DNA of 64,000 nucleotides from NCBI GenBank assembly GCA_026225945.1, contig JAMJFZ010003636.1, forward strand, positions 264,835 through 328,834, in the 5' to 3' direction. The position numbers and the translations under genes were made by a program. The stretch is from Cricetomys ansorgei. Taxonomy: Eukaryota > Chordata > Mammalia > Rodentia > Nesomyidae. The notes beneath the pieces are model-generated. The model was not told the DNA's origin, did no database searches, and worked only from the letters and a program-made list of their open reading frames with translations. Shown here piece after piece: positions 22,601 through 34,345 of the stretch. Numbering within the stretch: the stretch's first letter is position 1; the number at the start of each line of letters is the position of its first letter.

Positions 22601-23847
22601 AGAAGACCATGAATTCATATGGCAGGATGCAAGTCTTCCTCTTTACCTTGTACAGTGGAGATTCGACATGAAACATTTAATAAGCATGTATTGTTGCAAA
22701 CCATATCCAAGAATCACAGCAGATTTTCCCTCAGCAACTCTAATATTATCCAGAACTCTTGTGGGATTGAGAGAATCAAAACTAACAACTTTGACTCAAG
22801 GTGATAATCTGCAGAACAGAAAAGATAAGATATACACTATCAGTTGTTTTAGTAAATTATTGTATAGTTTGATGAAAATGTCAGTAATTCAAACAGAAAA
22901 AGGGTTCTAGATGCCAACATACCTACTTTATAGTAGTAGCAGCTTACTACAGCTATAAATAGAAACAGAATCAGTTCTTCAGCTGATTGATTTAGAGTAA
23001 ATTTATAATACACATACCGTAACACCAAAGTTACCACCATTACTGAAATATCTTGCTGAAAATCATTCTATCCCACTATATATAAGGTTGTCAACCAATT
23101 GTGCTTTAAAGTATAACTATTCTTTATGAATCTTTCATTGAGTCCAAAGGTACTAGACTATATAAAATAATTATAATGAAACTTACTACATTGTTACCTG
23201 GACTGATGACTTCAAATGCCTCAGACCTTCAACTATTTAGGAGCCATGATTCTGTCTATTACATTCTTGTTGATTCTAAATTCATTGCATTTTTCCATAT
23301 ATTATTTTTGTTTTTAGATTTTATCAGGTTATCTAAACTAATTCAGAACTTGGAAAAATATTGAAATTTATCAATTAGAAAACATAGACACATGTGAGTG
23401 TGTTTGTGTCTGTGTGTGTGTGTTTGTGTGTGTTAACCTGTGGAAAGACAGTTTTCTCTATTAGCGAATAGACTCCACATGTAGATTTGGTAGTGTAGAA
23501 CACTTGCAATGACTGCCTCTAATTTCATTAGAAAACATATGTGGCATGCTTTCTACATGTTGCCATCGCATTACAGCTTCATCTAATTTATAGCTTTCTT
23601 TACACTATGGACAAACAAAAGCACATCTCTTTAAGAATTAAAACTAAAAAGCAGAGAAAGCATTCTCTTCACACTTCTTCCTGTGTTAAAGAATTTTCTA
23701 CAATGTACATTCTTAATCTTCATTTCTGCTTTTATCAGAACACAAGTTCTACAGTCCAGTTTACTTGCTTATTCAAGTAAAACATGATACTTAAATTATA
23801 ATTTATTGTTTTAGATATCCAATACTTATGTCATAATCCTGAATAAT

Positions 23848-24118
23848 GGATCCACAAGATGATTCAGTGAGTAAAGGTACTTGTCACCTAGCCTGAAGTT
23901 TCAGTTTGATCCCTAGAAACAGCTCACATGGTGGAAAGAGAAAAGCATCTCTGCAATGTTGTCCTCTGACTTCCAAATGTAAATAAGTTATACACGAGTA
24001 GTCCTGGCTGACCTGAAACTCATTCTGTAGTGTAGACTGGCTTCAAACTCAGAAATCAGGCTACCTCTACCTGGGATCACAGACTTGTGCCACCACACAG
24101 AATCTAATTTTTGTTTTT
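23848..24118. repeat. Fused B2/B3 (forward) and B1 (antisense) SINEs
   Basis: A forward tRNA-derived part ('gtttgatccctagaaacag') ends near 23990. An antisense B1 ('attctgtagtgtagactgg', 'acctctacctgggatcac') occupies 24000-24118. The same fused pair is at 1908-2160 and 42484-42760. Confidence 0.65.
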
Positions 24119-24329
24119 CTTAAAGAATAATGTCACAAGGATTACAAACTATTCCATTAAATTAATGTTTTCAAGATAAAATAAATTGTAAGGTAATTTA
24201 ATCAACATATCATCAAAACATCATCATATAGAGTACATTGCAATTATTATTTTAATTAACTCTAACCACTCATAAAATATATTTCTGAAAAATTTATTGT
24301 CTGTGAAGACATATTAAAAAGTTTGAAGG

Positions 24330-24485
24330 GAACATTTTAAGATTCACATGTCACAGGCCATTTAAGAAAATGCAGATAGATCTGGGGCAGATAGGAGGAG
24401 ATTGGTGGGGATCGGAGAGGAATAATGGACCAGGATGTATTCTACAAGTTATAAGAGAGGAGAAAAATAAAATAAAATTTAAATT
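24330..24485 (+). repeat. LINE-1 3' end fragment, sense
   Basis: 'agatctggggcagatagg', then 'ggatgtattctacaagtta' and an A-rich tail (AAAATAAAATAAAATTT) are typical of the last about 150 bases of rodent L1. The fragment is not seen at the equivalent place in the paralogous flanks. Confidence 0.6.
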
Positions 24486-25489
24486 AAAATAAAAGATTGT
24501 GCAAAATAGTAAAACACTCAGGATGCCATATAACTAGTTAATTAAAATACATCCAAAAATAGGTAACATAATATACAAAACACAATATTCTATAAGGAAA
24601 AACAGAAAGTAAGAAACTCTGTAATTCATAACTTTAAATAAACATCATTTGTAATAATAAAAACAAGTCTTCCTTGCTGATTCTAATTATTTCAGTGATT
24701 CATTAACTTCATTAGTCTAATTAAGATGCTCTCATGGGATTGTGCAGTATTTAGTACCAGTTCTATTACAAAATACCACAGATAATATCAGCTGGTATCT
24801 TTTCTGAGTTGTTTTTTAGACATTTTAGGTACTTGCCCAGATCTGGAAAATGAATACTTCTTTCACTCAGAGAATGGGAAAGCTTCTTGCAGTGTAATGA
24901 TAACGTATAGCTTCTAAGAGGGTATAGAAATACTCCCAATTGACTACAATCTTTGTGTTTTCTCTCCATGTCACTTTCAGAGAAGATTTGGAAGAGGAGA
25001 AAGAATATGAACAAAATATATTATATAAAAAATTTCAATTTCTCAAACATCTCTAAAATAGACACTTAAGAAAATCATATACCACCTACATTTATTATAA
25101 AGTTATTCTGTCCTCCAAGAAAAATTATTAAATAGAAAAACAAACATCTGCGTTTAAAAGATTGTGTACAAATAAGGTCCCTTTACTGAAAATCAATTTG
25201 GCCAAGTTAATATTCATCATTTAGTATCTCAAATACACAAACATATAATTCAACGTTAAGATCATATTTCCTGTCTTTTCAATCAATTATTGAGAAGAAA
25301 TCAAAAGGAGTCTGAGGATTTATAAATTTTATATGTCTAATTATTAAACTATCTATTTCTTAACAAACCCTGTGATGCAATTTCTAAGAAGTAGAAGCAT
25401 ACATCTTCACTCAAATATTATCTTCCTAAACAAGTTCCTTCCGTTGGCAGTAAACTTATCCTATTATATCCCAAGTCATCTAGCAAAAA

Positions 25490-25630
25490 TAATATCTTTC
25501 ACAAACATCTATGACCAGTCATGAATATGGCAAGAGAGTCTGTGACTCCAAGGACTGGAAACCTATTAAGTACTCCTCCAGCTTGGATGCAAGAGAGTTC
25601 ACAGAATCCTCTCGGGTAATTTTGCCAGGA
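25490..25630. promoter_or_regulatory. Conserved upstream element (copy near the OR at 21627)
   Basis: The sequence 'cacaaacatctatgaccag', then 'gtactcctccagcttggat' and 'gaatcctctcggg' parallels the element at 8930-9250. It breaks off into an A/G-rich run at 25630, so the Ebf-like part is not recognisable here. It lies about 3 kb upstream of the ATG. Confidence 0.35.
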
Positions 25631-25804
25631 AAAAAAAAAGAAAAAGAAAGGAAAAAAACAGATCTTTTAATTTTGTGTGCAGAAACCCTCTGTGGCTTTT
25701 TAATTTATCACTATGGTAGATGGGAGAGAGTGTAAGGTCATTAGAGATTCCTTTTTTAGAACATTTTGAACAAAACCAAATTTACATACTTGCCCTGAAG
25801 TGTT

Positions 25805-25871
25805 TCGTTTTTTTTTTTTTTTTTTTTTTTTTTTAGTTTTTGTTTGTTTGTTTGTTTGTTGTTTGTTTTTC
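25805..25871 (+). repeat. Poly(T) plus (GTTT)n tract
   Basis: About 29 consecutive T followed by a GTTT repeat. It looks like the antisense A-rich tail of a lost or very short retroelement. Confidence 0.75.
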
Positions 25872-25884
25872 CTGAAAAGAAAGC

Positions 25885-27755
25885 ATCCGCAATTCCCTTT
25901 CCCATCCACACTGTAGCACAAAACAGCTGCTCTCTGAATATGAAACAAACTCCAACCTGGAGCTCTGAGATCCAGAGGCAACAAACTAAAATTTGTCATG
26001 TCTTCTGAAATCAAATTCTGTCTTAGTAAGACAGGTGCCCATGGCTCTTCAAGTTACTTACAGGACATAATCCGTATAAGAAGAAAGTGTAATGATCTTC
26101 AATGTTGAAAAAGTCATTCCCATATTAGTTGGATGTATTGTTAAAGAAAGAAAAAATTATCTTCCAACAAGTGAATAATTTCCAATGTCATCAAACCCTT
26201 ACCTTGGATTGTCATCAAATATGAACATTTTCATGGTATTTTTAGATATGTGTTGAATCTGATGTCATAAATGTATAGATATAGGGTTACACAAAAATAT
26301 ATATGACCTGGTCTAGTAGATTTACTGATTAGTGAACACTTTTAACTGATACTGTTTTTAAATTTACCAAATAAATGGAACAAATCAAGCAACTCTAAAT
26401 TTAATGTTTTTCCTCCAAGTTAACCTAATATCTGGTCAAACATAGATGAGTATATATTTAATTCTGAATAACTGTCAAGTATTGATCAAAGTTATCCAGG
26501 CGTAAACTATCACTGCAAACTGCAGAACTAACATAGGCATACAATGTCACAATGCCTCAGGTAAATTTTAAGAATTATCTGTGGTTTCTATTGATCTGAG
26601 TGAAGCAAGTTCCATTTATATAGGAGAAGACACCTTCAACAGCACAGAACAAAGATTTATTGGCACCAATAAGAAAAGCATATTCCAGGTCTGCATTAAT
26701 TATTTATAACTCCTATCTATTGCCACATTACAAAGTCATCAACATAATACATATTTATCTCTTAAATAATATAAATACAAATCACTTCTTTGGTGCCAAA
26801 TCTCAAAATGAGCTCTCAAAGAACTAGACAAATGAAAATGTATGAGATTTGGGCAGATGTCTTGCCTTTGTGACAAACAAAGACAATGTGCTATGAAAGG
26901 AAGTGGACTCTAAACAACCAGGCTTGATCAGTTGTCACAACATTTTGTGTAACAAATCTGTCACCTATGGAAAAATTACAAAATATAGAAAGTCAAGCAT
27001 GCTCGAAAGACAACCGCAATGAGACCACATATAGATGATCCAGATAATAGAACAACTGCTGCATTGCTTAATTATATTCATTGTTATCATGTGTGCATAG
27101 TATGTGTGCCTGTGGGTAAGGGTGTGCATGTCAAGACCAAAGGAAAACTTAACAAAGAATAAAATTCTATGTTTGGCTACTAAGGTTGCTAAATGACAAT
27201 CTCAGACTAAGGAACACTTGTTATTTTGTTTGTCTGTCTGTTTGTTTGTGTTGTTTTGTACATAAACTTGAAAAAATAACAATGAAATGGACCTTTTTAA
27301 AAAATATATGAGTAGTGTTTCAGTTGAATTCAATGTTTAATAATGTGATCCTCTGTAAAATAGAGAGACCTCCTCTTGGGAATCATGAAGGCATTATACA
27401 AAGCTTCAAGGTTTCTTCAAAGAATACAAAAATGCACATAAGAAAAGCAGATAACAAAATACACTTAAAACTGGGAGTACAATTATTTTCTAAAATTAAG
27501 CATCTACTTACATGTGTGAAATATGAAACTTAATACTGAAGCACTGTTTATATTTCAAGGAAAATAAAGCTGCAGAAACTTGATGGGCTTATAAAAACAA
27601 TGAGCATTAAAATTCCAATCCACTATGTATGTGAGAAAAATTTACCTACACTTTGGTCTTGTTCCTTTCTCATTTAAATGGATCATAGCATTTTACACAT
27701 ATTTGGGTAATATAATTACTTATACTGAATGAGCATATATTAAGAAAAATGTTAT
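25885..27755. other. Non-coding far-upstream flank, no gene seen
   Basis: 25885-27150 is missing from the paralogous unit at about 44300-44330. Parts of it (26560-26930) resemble 10200-10600 in segment A, so it is ancestral DNA lost from the other unit. From 27150 to 27620 it aligns again with 44330-44760. The 27315-27533 open frame is not conserved. Confidence 0.55.
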
Positions 27756-27758
27756 TAT

Positions 27759-28323
27759 TGTCAGGTCCAAAGGAACCGGAATTCAACAAAAGGTTAAATG
27801 ACTATCTTGGCTCAGTTTAAGCTGAACTATAGAAGGGTTGCTGGCATGATGATAAAAACCCCAGTCAGCATTCCTTAGGCATCTGGGAGACAAGCTTCTG
27901 TGAAAGAAAGGGCCACTTCCCTTGGAACATAGCTGTGGTTACATATCACAGCCCAACACTAACTTCCAGACTCCTCAGTTCCTGGAAGCATGTACCTGTT
28001 ATGAATATTAAAGTTGCTGGCCTCCTGAACCTTCTCACCTCCTCTAGTCTTTCACCCCTATGCTAGTTCCCAGGCTGTTGCAGCCAACCTGCCTTCCTCT
28101 TGACTCACATAACCCCTTATAACTGGAGGAGCTCCCCCAACATTTTTGCTATTTTCTCTGCTCCCAATAGAGCCTTGCAAATCACCAGTCTTTTGTAACC
28201 AGGGTTTCCATGGACTCTTCCAGATGCTTCCTGCTTTACTTTCTCTCACATCTAAAATGAGAAATCTCCCCTGTCATGAAGCAACTGCCTTTAGTAGCTA
28301 CTTCACTATGACTTTTTTTTACA
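27759..28323 (+). mobile_element. LTR of an endogenous retrovirus-like element, forward
   Basis: The block starts TGTC (27759) and ends ACA (28323), keeping the TG...CA rule. Two bases later it meets a primer-binding-site-like sequence (28326-28343). A degenerate polyadenylation-like word (AATAGAG near 28166) lies about 155 bp from the right end. The length of about 565 bp suits a class II LTR. No gag, pol or env reading frame follows, so this is an LTR remnant with a short leader. The exact family is not identified. Confidence 0.55.
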
Positions 28324-28325
28324 TC

Positions 28326-28343
28326 TGGTGCCATAACCTCCAC
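28326..28343 (+). mobile_element. Degenerate retroviral primer binding site
   Basis: TGGTGCCATAACC resembles the tRNA-Phe-type site TGGTGCCGAAACC used by some class II rodent elements, and it is spaced two bases from the LTR end. This supports the LTR boundary call. Confidence 0.4.
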
Positions 28344-28788
28344 TGCACAATGGGTCCCTACCCAGACTTGCACTTCTTATGGATAATGTCAACCTTTCTC
28401 CTTTTTCTATATACCCTAAAATGTTCTTCCATGAGTATTTGTTTCTCTTATTTTAATAATATTAGAAATTAATACCTTAACATGTCAAAATTTATAGGAT
28501 AGAATCTATGACAAGGCAATTAAATATATACTACATTCAACATAAGACATTTAAAAAGCAAATGTGCACATGTTGATATAATTAAAAAGAAGAAAATCAA
28601 ATCTAAATCACTAACAAAAGTGATTGTCAGCTATGAAATTTCTATACATTTATTAATATTATAAATTTGGGGGTTTAATAGTTAATCTGTCCCTCATAAA
28701 AACTGAGGAATAGTTGCTATAGAGAAAGTGGAGGCTACCAAAATGAAAACCTAGTGCCAGAAATGAAATCAAATTAATTGATCTCAAT

Positions 28789-28834
<46 letters not shown>

Positions 28835-28974
28835 TGTGTGTGAGAATTACTCCCTGTGGACCTCATTGCCCTCAATGAACTCCAAAACAAAAATATATGC
28901 TACTATTCTTTTCCTCCCTTAGAGGCTGGAGAATAGCTAACAAGCCATTTATTTCTATGAAGATAGAGATTCTG
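28344..28974. other. Non-coding spacer, no gene seen
   Basis: AT-rich DNA with a (TG)n microsatellite (28795-28842). Any internal retroviral sequence after the primer site is short and unrecognisable. Confidence 0.5.
28795..28842 (+). repeat. (TG)n microsatellite
   Basis: About 23 TG units with a TTTG at the left and one TCTG interruption near the right end. Likely polymorphic in length. Confidence 0.95.
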
Positions 28975-29645
28975 TTGGACCTCAGAGATCTGAACCGGGA
29001 CCCCCAGGACTCAAACTGGGACGCCACACCCCCACAGAGACTCACAGACGGGATATCCATGCAAACAGCAAGAGGATTTATTCCAGTATAATGGGACCGT
29101 TCTAACACCCAGGATAGAAGTGGCCCCGAGGAGCAAAAAGCAAGCCTTTTTTATTTACAGTTCAAACGGTTGCTAGGCACAAACCGAGTTGGTATAAGTT
29201 AATTGGTTCCCAAATTGTTTTCCCATTTTGATAGGTTGGGGCCAGTTTTAAACTTTAAAACTTTAAAACTTTAAACTGATTGGTGCTGGCATATAGCAAG
29301 GTTGTGGGCTCCTAGAAAATGTAAACTTTAGGGTCTTAGTCTAGGTGGGTTGGGGAAGATCCTTAGCCCGAGGCCATGGGCTGTCTATGTGGAGAAACTC
29401 TTTTAGCCCAAGGCCATCTTGTTTGTCTTAGAAAGTGTTTTACTTTAACTCTGGGAACTGTTTTGGGTCATGGTGCTCCTGCCTTGGGCCTACACAATTT
29501 TGGTGCTCTTAGAAGCCTGACTAAATTTTGGCTGTTTCCTTTCAATTCTTCAAGAGAACAAAAGTTATGGAAAGATTTCAATTGTTCCTGAACTCAACAG
29601 AATGACCTGAGGAATTTTCTAGCTCTAGATTTCTGACCTCATGCC
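28975..29645 (-). mobile_element. Solo LTR, gammaretrovirus-like, antisense
   Basis: On the minus strand an AATAAA followed by 'tcctcttgctgtttgcat' (about 29067-29090) resembles the R-U5 junction of murine gammaretroviral and VL30-type LTRs. A GT/CCC-rich U5 end ('gagtcctgggggtcccggt') follows. The U3 side extends to about 29645. The small triplication of 'aaactttaa' near 29250 is a local tandem repeat. No retroviral genes flank it, so it appears to be a solo LTR. Both boundaries are approximate. Confidence 0.5.
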
Positions 29646-29879
29646 AAAATTCAAGAGACAAAGAGAATGCTCAAAACCGTGAATTAAAACAAGTGTCCCA
29701 GGTAAGTATAGATTTATCAGATATAGACCTTCATTCCACCAGAGGCTTTTTAAACCTTTCCTTAATTCAATCACTGGTTCTAGCCCAGGGTCCTGGAGTC
29801 CTACATCATTTTGTCCTCTTTACACTCTAAACTTAAGCCTAGAACTGGAAAGTTTCAACCTGCATACATTCTAGAAATT

Positions 29880-30240
29880 TTTGTTTTCTACTTTTTTCTC
29901 TCATAGTAACATCACCCTTTCTCCCCACCTTCCATTCCTTCCAGCTCTCCTCATCCTCTCTTACCTCAGCCAGATCTAACTCCCATCCTCCTACCCCCAC
30001 CCCAGACTCTCTTAAGAAAGAGCAGTTTTTCAGGGTTATTGCTAAAATTGGCACAATAAGGTGGAATAAGTATTCCCTACTTCAATGGTGGACTAGGTAG
30101 GCTTTGGCAGCTGATGGAATCAAATGCAGAGGCCCAAGGCAAAATAAAGTACAGAACTCTGGTAGCCCCATGGAAGAGGAAGAGGGATTTTAAGGACAGG
30201 AGGGGTCTAAGACACCAGGAGGATAAACCCCACATAGTCA
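29880..30240 (+). repeat. Pyrimidine-rich plus L1 3'UTR-like repeat, second copy
   Basis: It has the same order as 609-965: 'tttctctcatagtaacatc', C/T-rich block, 'taggctttggcagctgatg', then the 'aggcccaaggcaaaataaa' segment. It runs straight into the LTR-like repeat copy at 30245. Confidence 0.5.
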
Positions 30241-30244
30241 ACAG

Positions 30245-30840
30245 TCTACAATATTTAAACTGTTAGCCCAGACCTAGAAGGCTTCAGCCTTAGTTTCTAA
30301 AACCTTCTGCTGATTGAGTCACCCCAACTAGCTCCCTCTGAACTCAGACTCTTCAGACTGTTTCTGTGTCTCTGTGAGTTCTCACTGCCCCATTCTGCCT
30401 GATGTAACTTATTCTTCTCTAACTGACTCTGTAATTGAATCTGTAACTCTTTTTCAGCCCTCAGTAACTGATTATGTAATTCCCTCTCTCTAAGCTGAGA
30501 GCCTGCCTTATATATTGTAAGAGTGGTGTGTGTGTCCTCACTCTGAGTCACTCTGCTAACTCTTTCTCCCATTAGTCAATTTGTCTGCCTGCCATTTACT
30601 CCGACATCTCAGATGTCACTTCCTGTATGATACTGACTCCTGAGCTCTGCTTCCTAGGTCTGCTTCTAGACCATTATTCTTAGTGGTTTAAAGGCATGGG
30701 CTGCCACTACCTCTGAATACTGGAATTAAAGGTGGGTCTACACTCCATCTAGACCCCACAGGCCTCTGAATGTGGATCCCTGGAATATAGACCCTTCATA
30801 GCTTTCACACAGGCTTAGTCCCCTTTAATTTTGAAGAACA
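30245..30840 (+). repeat. Dispersed LTR-like repeat, copy 2
   Basis: It shares 'ctagaaggcttcagcctta', 'ctagctccctctgaactca', a 'tttaaaggcatgggctgcc' motif and 'ccacaggcctctgaatgtg' with copies 1, 3 and 4. It contains chance open frames (30297-30572) and no gene. Confidence 0.55.
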
Positions 30841-31284
30841 CACTAGATCAAAAGAATACTGGTCAAAATATATTGATCTAGTACCAAGACAATAATTTAG
30901 GTCCAATGAGATAAATTATATAATTTAATTAGGAAAAACCAAGAAAAATATTTGGATACCTTGACAAGTTAGAAGCAATTTTTTTGTGTTCTTGATATAT
31001 TTCTATTTATAAAATACTCTGCCAATAATATAATAATAATAAGTATAGCTATCTTATGGAAATGACTAGAAACTGTAATAGCCAGATGAGTATAGATGTG
31101 GCTTTGAGAACAGGCAGACCAAGTACATGAGAGTTTCTACTTTATTCTGAAAATGAATGCGAACCTCCCTCCCTCTGTTCACTGACTCATCTTAAAAGGT
31201 AAAAAGAAGAGTTTGACATACTGACATAACTTTTAAACAAAATCTCTAAAACTAAATCACAAGATGTTGTTGAGTTTTCCATTT
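30841..31284. other. Non-coding spacer, no gene seen
   Basis: AT-rich spacer before the next L1. No feature can be supported. Confidence 0.5.
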
Positions 31285-32739
31285 TCTATTCACCTTTTTC
31301 AAAATGTATTTATTTTTCTAAGTTTTTCTTTATTTTTGAGGTAATAATATTAATTCATTATTTCTCTCTTCCCCTTCTTTTTTCCAACCCTCTCACATAC
31401 CCTTACTTCCACTTCTACAAATTCATAGTCTCATTTATATGAATTATTGCTAAATGCATATATGATATACATCTTCCTAATTATAGCCCACTCAGTCTGT
31501 GTAATGTTACTCGTATGTATATTTTCAGGGTTGAAACTTGGAATTGAATTTCAAGTTGGTGTACTCTTCCCTGGAGAAGATTATTTCTCCCCTTCTCTGC
31601 ATTCCTTAGTTGCCTATATTCTTTGTGTGTGGTTGAAGACTCTTAGGCTTTCTGCTGTCCACATTAGCATATCTACTGCTGTTATCCATTTCAGCTCATG
31701 TTTAGGCCATCATGTGGTGAGATTTTTATGGGAGTATCATCTGATATTTTTAGAGACTCAATTTCATGGAAACATCCCTGATTCTTGGACTCATACATTC
31801 TTTCTGGTGACTCCTCCATGTTCACTGATCCTTTGGTGTGGATCTGAGTATTAGGTGTATCCAGTGGGTTTGGTCTTCACAACTCTTAGTTTGAATTTGT
31901 TGTGTTTTTCTATAATGTTGTTCATCTGTTACAAACTGAAATTTCCTTGCTAGGAATAAGGTCTATACTTATTGGTAAGTACAAGGCCAAACTGTAGAAT
32001 GTAGTTGGGGGTTACACTGGGTTAGTGAAGTGGTGATTGTAGGTTCTCCTTCAAGTTCCATGACTTCACTAACAGTAAGTAATTGGCTAATTTTTCAGTA
32101 TCTGGTATGGTTTTCCTTTGGTTGCATGGGTCTTAAATCCATTAGTACATGTTTGGGTCACTGCCAAAGTTATGCAATAATTAGTAATTAGTAATTAGTG
32201 CAATAGATCCTTGGAATTAATCATGCCATGCTGGCCATTGGTGTGATTCATAGACACTGTAGTTATATAGGATTGGTGGTTGCTTCTCTCCTTTAAAAGC
32301 TTGCATCATTCCTTGTGGCATGGTAACTAGTCCTCAGAGGGAGGCCTTCAGTTCAGTTCCAGCTCAGGGGCCTCTAGCCTCTGTATCTGAATTGTATGAT
32401 CTTCAGGCCAAATGACAAAATTCCATTTAAACTGTATGTGCATATCTATACACAGAGGTAAATGTTGTATAGGTTTTTTTCTTATGATAGTCAATAGTAT
32501 ATCAATAGTCAATAGTTCATCACAACATTTTCAGACATCCTTACTGTTACTTTACCCTTTTTCTCCTGTTTTCTACATCCTCTCTCCCTTAGAAGCTCTA
32601 CTTTTTCCATTTCTCAGATTAGATACCTTTTATGCTGCTGGTTCATTCTCAATTGCAGTCTTCTACCATGAAAATGCTCTCTTTTTGTTGTTCTAGTTTC
32701 AGAATTTACTCCATATAGAGGAACATTTGATCATTGATC

Positions 32740-33435
32740 TGGAAGCATAACTACTCTCTGATAGGATCACCTTCAAGGGCCAATGTAATAGACATGTGAC
32801 CTCTGATCTGGCAGTCTGGCTGCTCAAGGGTAGCAAAAATGTTAGTCAGGCTAATCATGTCCTCTATGTGTACTAATGTTAAATGAAAGGGAGTTCTGTG
32901 GTCCCTCCACAGTGACTAACAAGGAGATATGAGAAACACCATGTGTCTCTCAGTCCCTTCACCAAGAGGCAACAAGATTGACATTCCAGGTATTTAGGAA
33001 GTGAACTACAGGATTCTCTTCATTACTGTATAATAAGACTTTGTGTATGAAGGCAATGTAGCACACACCTTCAAGTAACCCAACTTAGAAGGCAATTGTG
33101 GCACAAGCCTTTAATCCCAAAGCTCTCAAGATTAAAAGAAAACAGTCAATAGAAGCAGAGAGAAGTGCAGAGAGTAAAAGAGAAGTAGAAGCAAAGTAGA
33201 AGCAGAGTGGAAGTAAAGAGGAAGCAGGGAGAAAGGAGCAAGAAAGAAAAGAAACAAAGTAGAGACAGAGGTATAAGCCGAGAGTCAGAAGCAGGAAATT
33301 GAAGAAGGCATGTGGAGAAGATGCTTTGCAGAAAGCTGCTAGTCAGAGTCCAGATCAGTCTCAGAGGCTGAAGCCCTCTAGGTCCAGGCTTGCATATTGA
33401 AAATTGAAGCTTATTCTCCCAGAAATAAAAATACT
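32740..33435 (-). repeat. Dispersed LTR-like repeat, copy 4, inverted, nested in L1
   Basis: Read on the minus strand it gives 'gacctagagggcttcagcc', then 'tgggattaaaggcttgtgc', then 'gaaggtgtgtgctacattg' and 'attagcctgactaacattt', the same order as 12160-12790. The flanking L1 sequence resumes on both sides, and the other L1 copy (15880-20160) lacks it. It therefore inserted after the unit duplication or was lost from the other copy. Confidence 0.55.
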
Positions 33436-34204
33436 TCTATAACTCCAGGATGTGTAACTGTACTCAAACTGAATGTTCCTACCCAGGAGCTTCAGTTAAA
33501 AAGAGAACTTGTGACATCTATTTTTCTGGGCCTGGATTATCTTACTTAATATAATCTTTTCTTGTTCAATCATATTATCTGTAAAACTCATAATTTTATT
33601 TTTCTTTATGCCTGAATATTATTCCGAACTTTATATGTACCCCAATGTTATTGCCATCCATTGGTCATTTATTGTGTTATTTATATATCTTAGCTATTGT
33701 GATGAAAGCATCAATGAACATGGCTGAGGAAGTAGCTGTATTAGATAATGATGACTTCATTGGGCATATGCCAAGGAGTGGTATAGCTGCATAATATCGT
33801 AGGTATAATTTTGGATTTGGGGGAGTTCTCTTCACTCCTTTTCATATTATCTTCACCAGTTTGCCATCCCAACAACAATAAATGAGTGTTTCTTTTTCCG
33901 CATATGCCTTCTAGCATTTTTGTTGTTTCTTTTATTGATCTTTCCTATTTTGTCTGAGACAGGATGAAATCACAAAGTTGTGTTGATTTGCATTTCCTTA
34001 ATTGCTAGGACATTTGTGTTGATATTTCTTAATCATTTTCTTCTTCTTTGGATAACTTCTTTGTTCAGGACCCAAAAACAAATTTTAAATGGGTTTTTAT
34101 TTGTTCTCTCTCTGTTTTTGAAATTTTTTATATATATACGACAGATGCATAGTTGGCATAGCTGTGTAGAGAATTTAATTTTTTGTTTTGTTTTGTTTTG
34201 GTTT

Positions 34205-34345
34205 TTGGTTTTTCTAGACAGGGGTTCTCTGTTGTAACTCTTGCTGTTCTAGAACTCACTCTTTAAACCAAGCTAGTCTTAAACTCATATAAATCCTCCT
34301 GCCTTTGCCTCCTGAGTGGTGGCTTGAAGACTGTGCTACCACCAT
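34205..34345 (-). repeat. B1 SINE, antisense, nested in L1
   Basis: 'gttctctgttgtaactctt', then 'ctagaactcactctttaaa' and 'ctttgcctcctgagtggtg' is a reverse-complement B1. The equivalent insertion is cut by the window edge at 1-100. It is absent from the L1 at 15880-20160. Confidence 0.7.

Larger units (their letters stand above)
22601..25485. other. Upstream flank of the OR at 21627
   Basis: No gene was seen. It aligns with parts of 38800-44020, and more weakly with 980-2435. It contains a GT-rich stretch (23396-23436), the SINE pair, and an L1 3' end at 24330-24485. The open frames are short and not preserved in the paralogues. Confidence 0.6.
15880..27620. repeat. Older OR duplication unit (paired with 31285-44760)
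   Basis: The order is antisense L1, downstream flank, OR gene, upstream flank with fused B2/B3-B1 SINEs, shared upstream element, and a distal block ending at 'ataaagctgcagaaacttg'. The same order is seen in 31285-44760. Divergence is clearly greater than between segments A and B. The partner unit has an extra 1.5-kb insertion (39166-40675) and lacks about 1.27 kb equivalent to 25885-27150. Confidence 0.75.

Noticed and set aside
25700..26014. 104-residue frame with a lysine run
   Set aside because: The lysine run is the reverse reading of a poly(T) tract, and the flanks show no family motif.
31447..31854. 135-residue frame
   Set aside because: It lies in the antisense 3'UTR of the L1 at 31285-36350.
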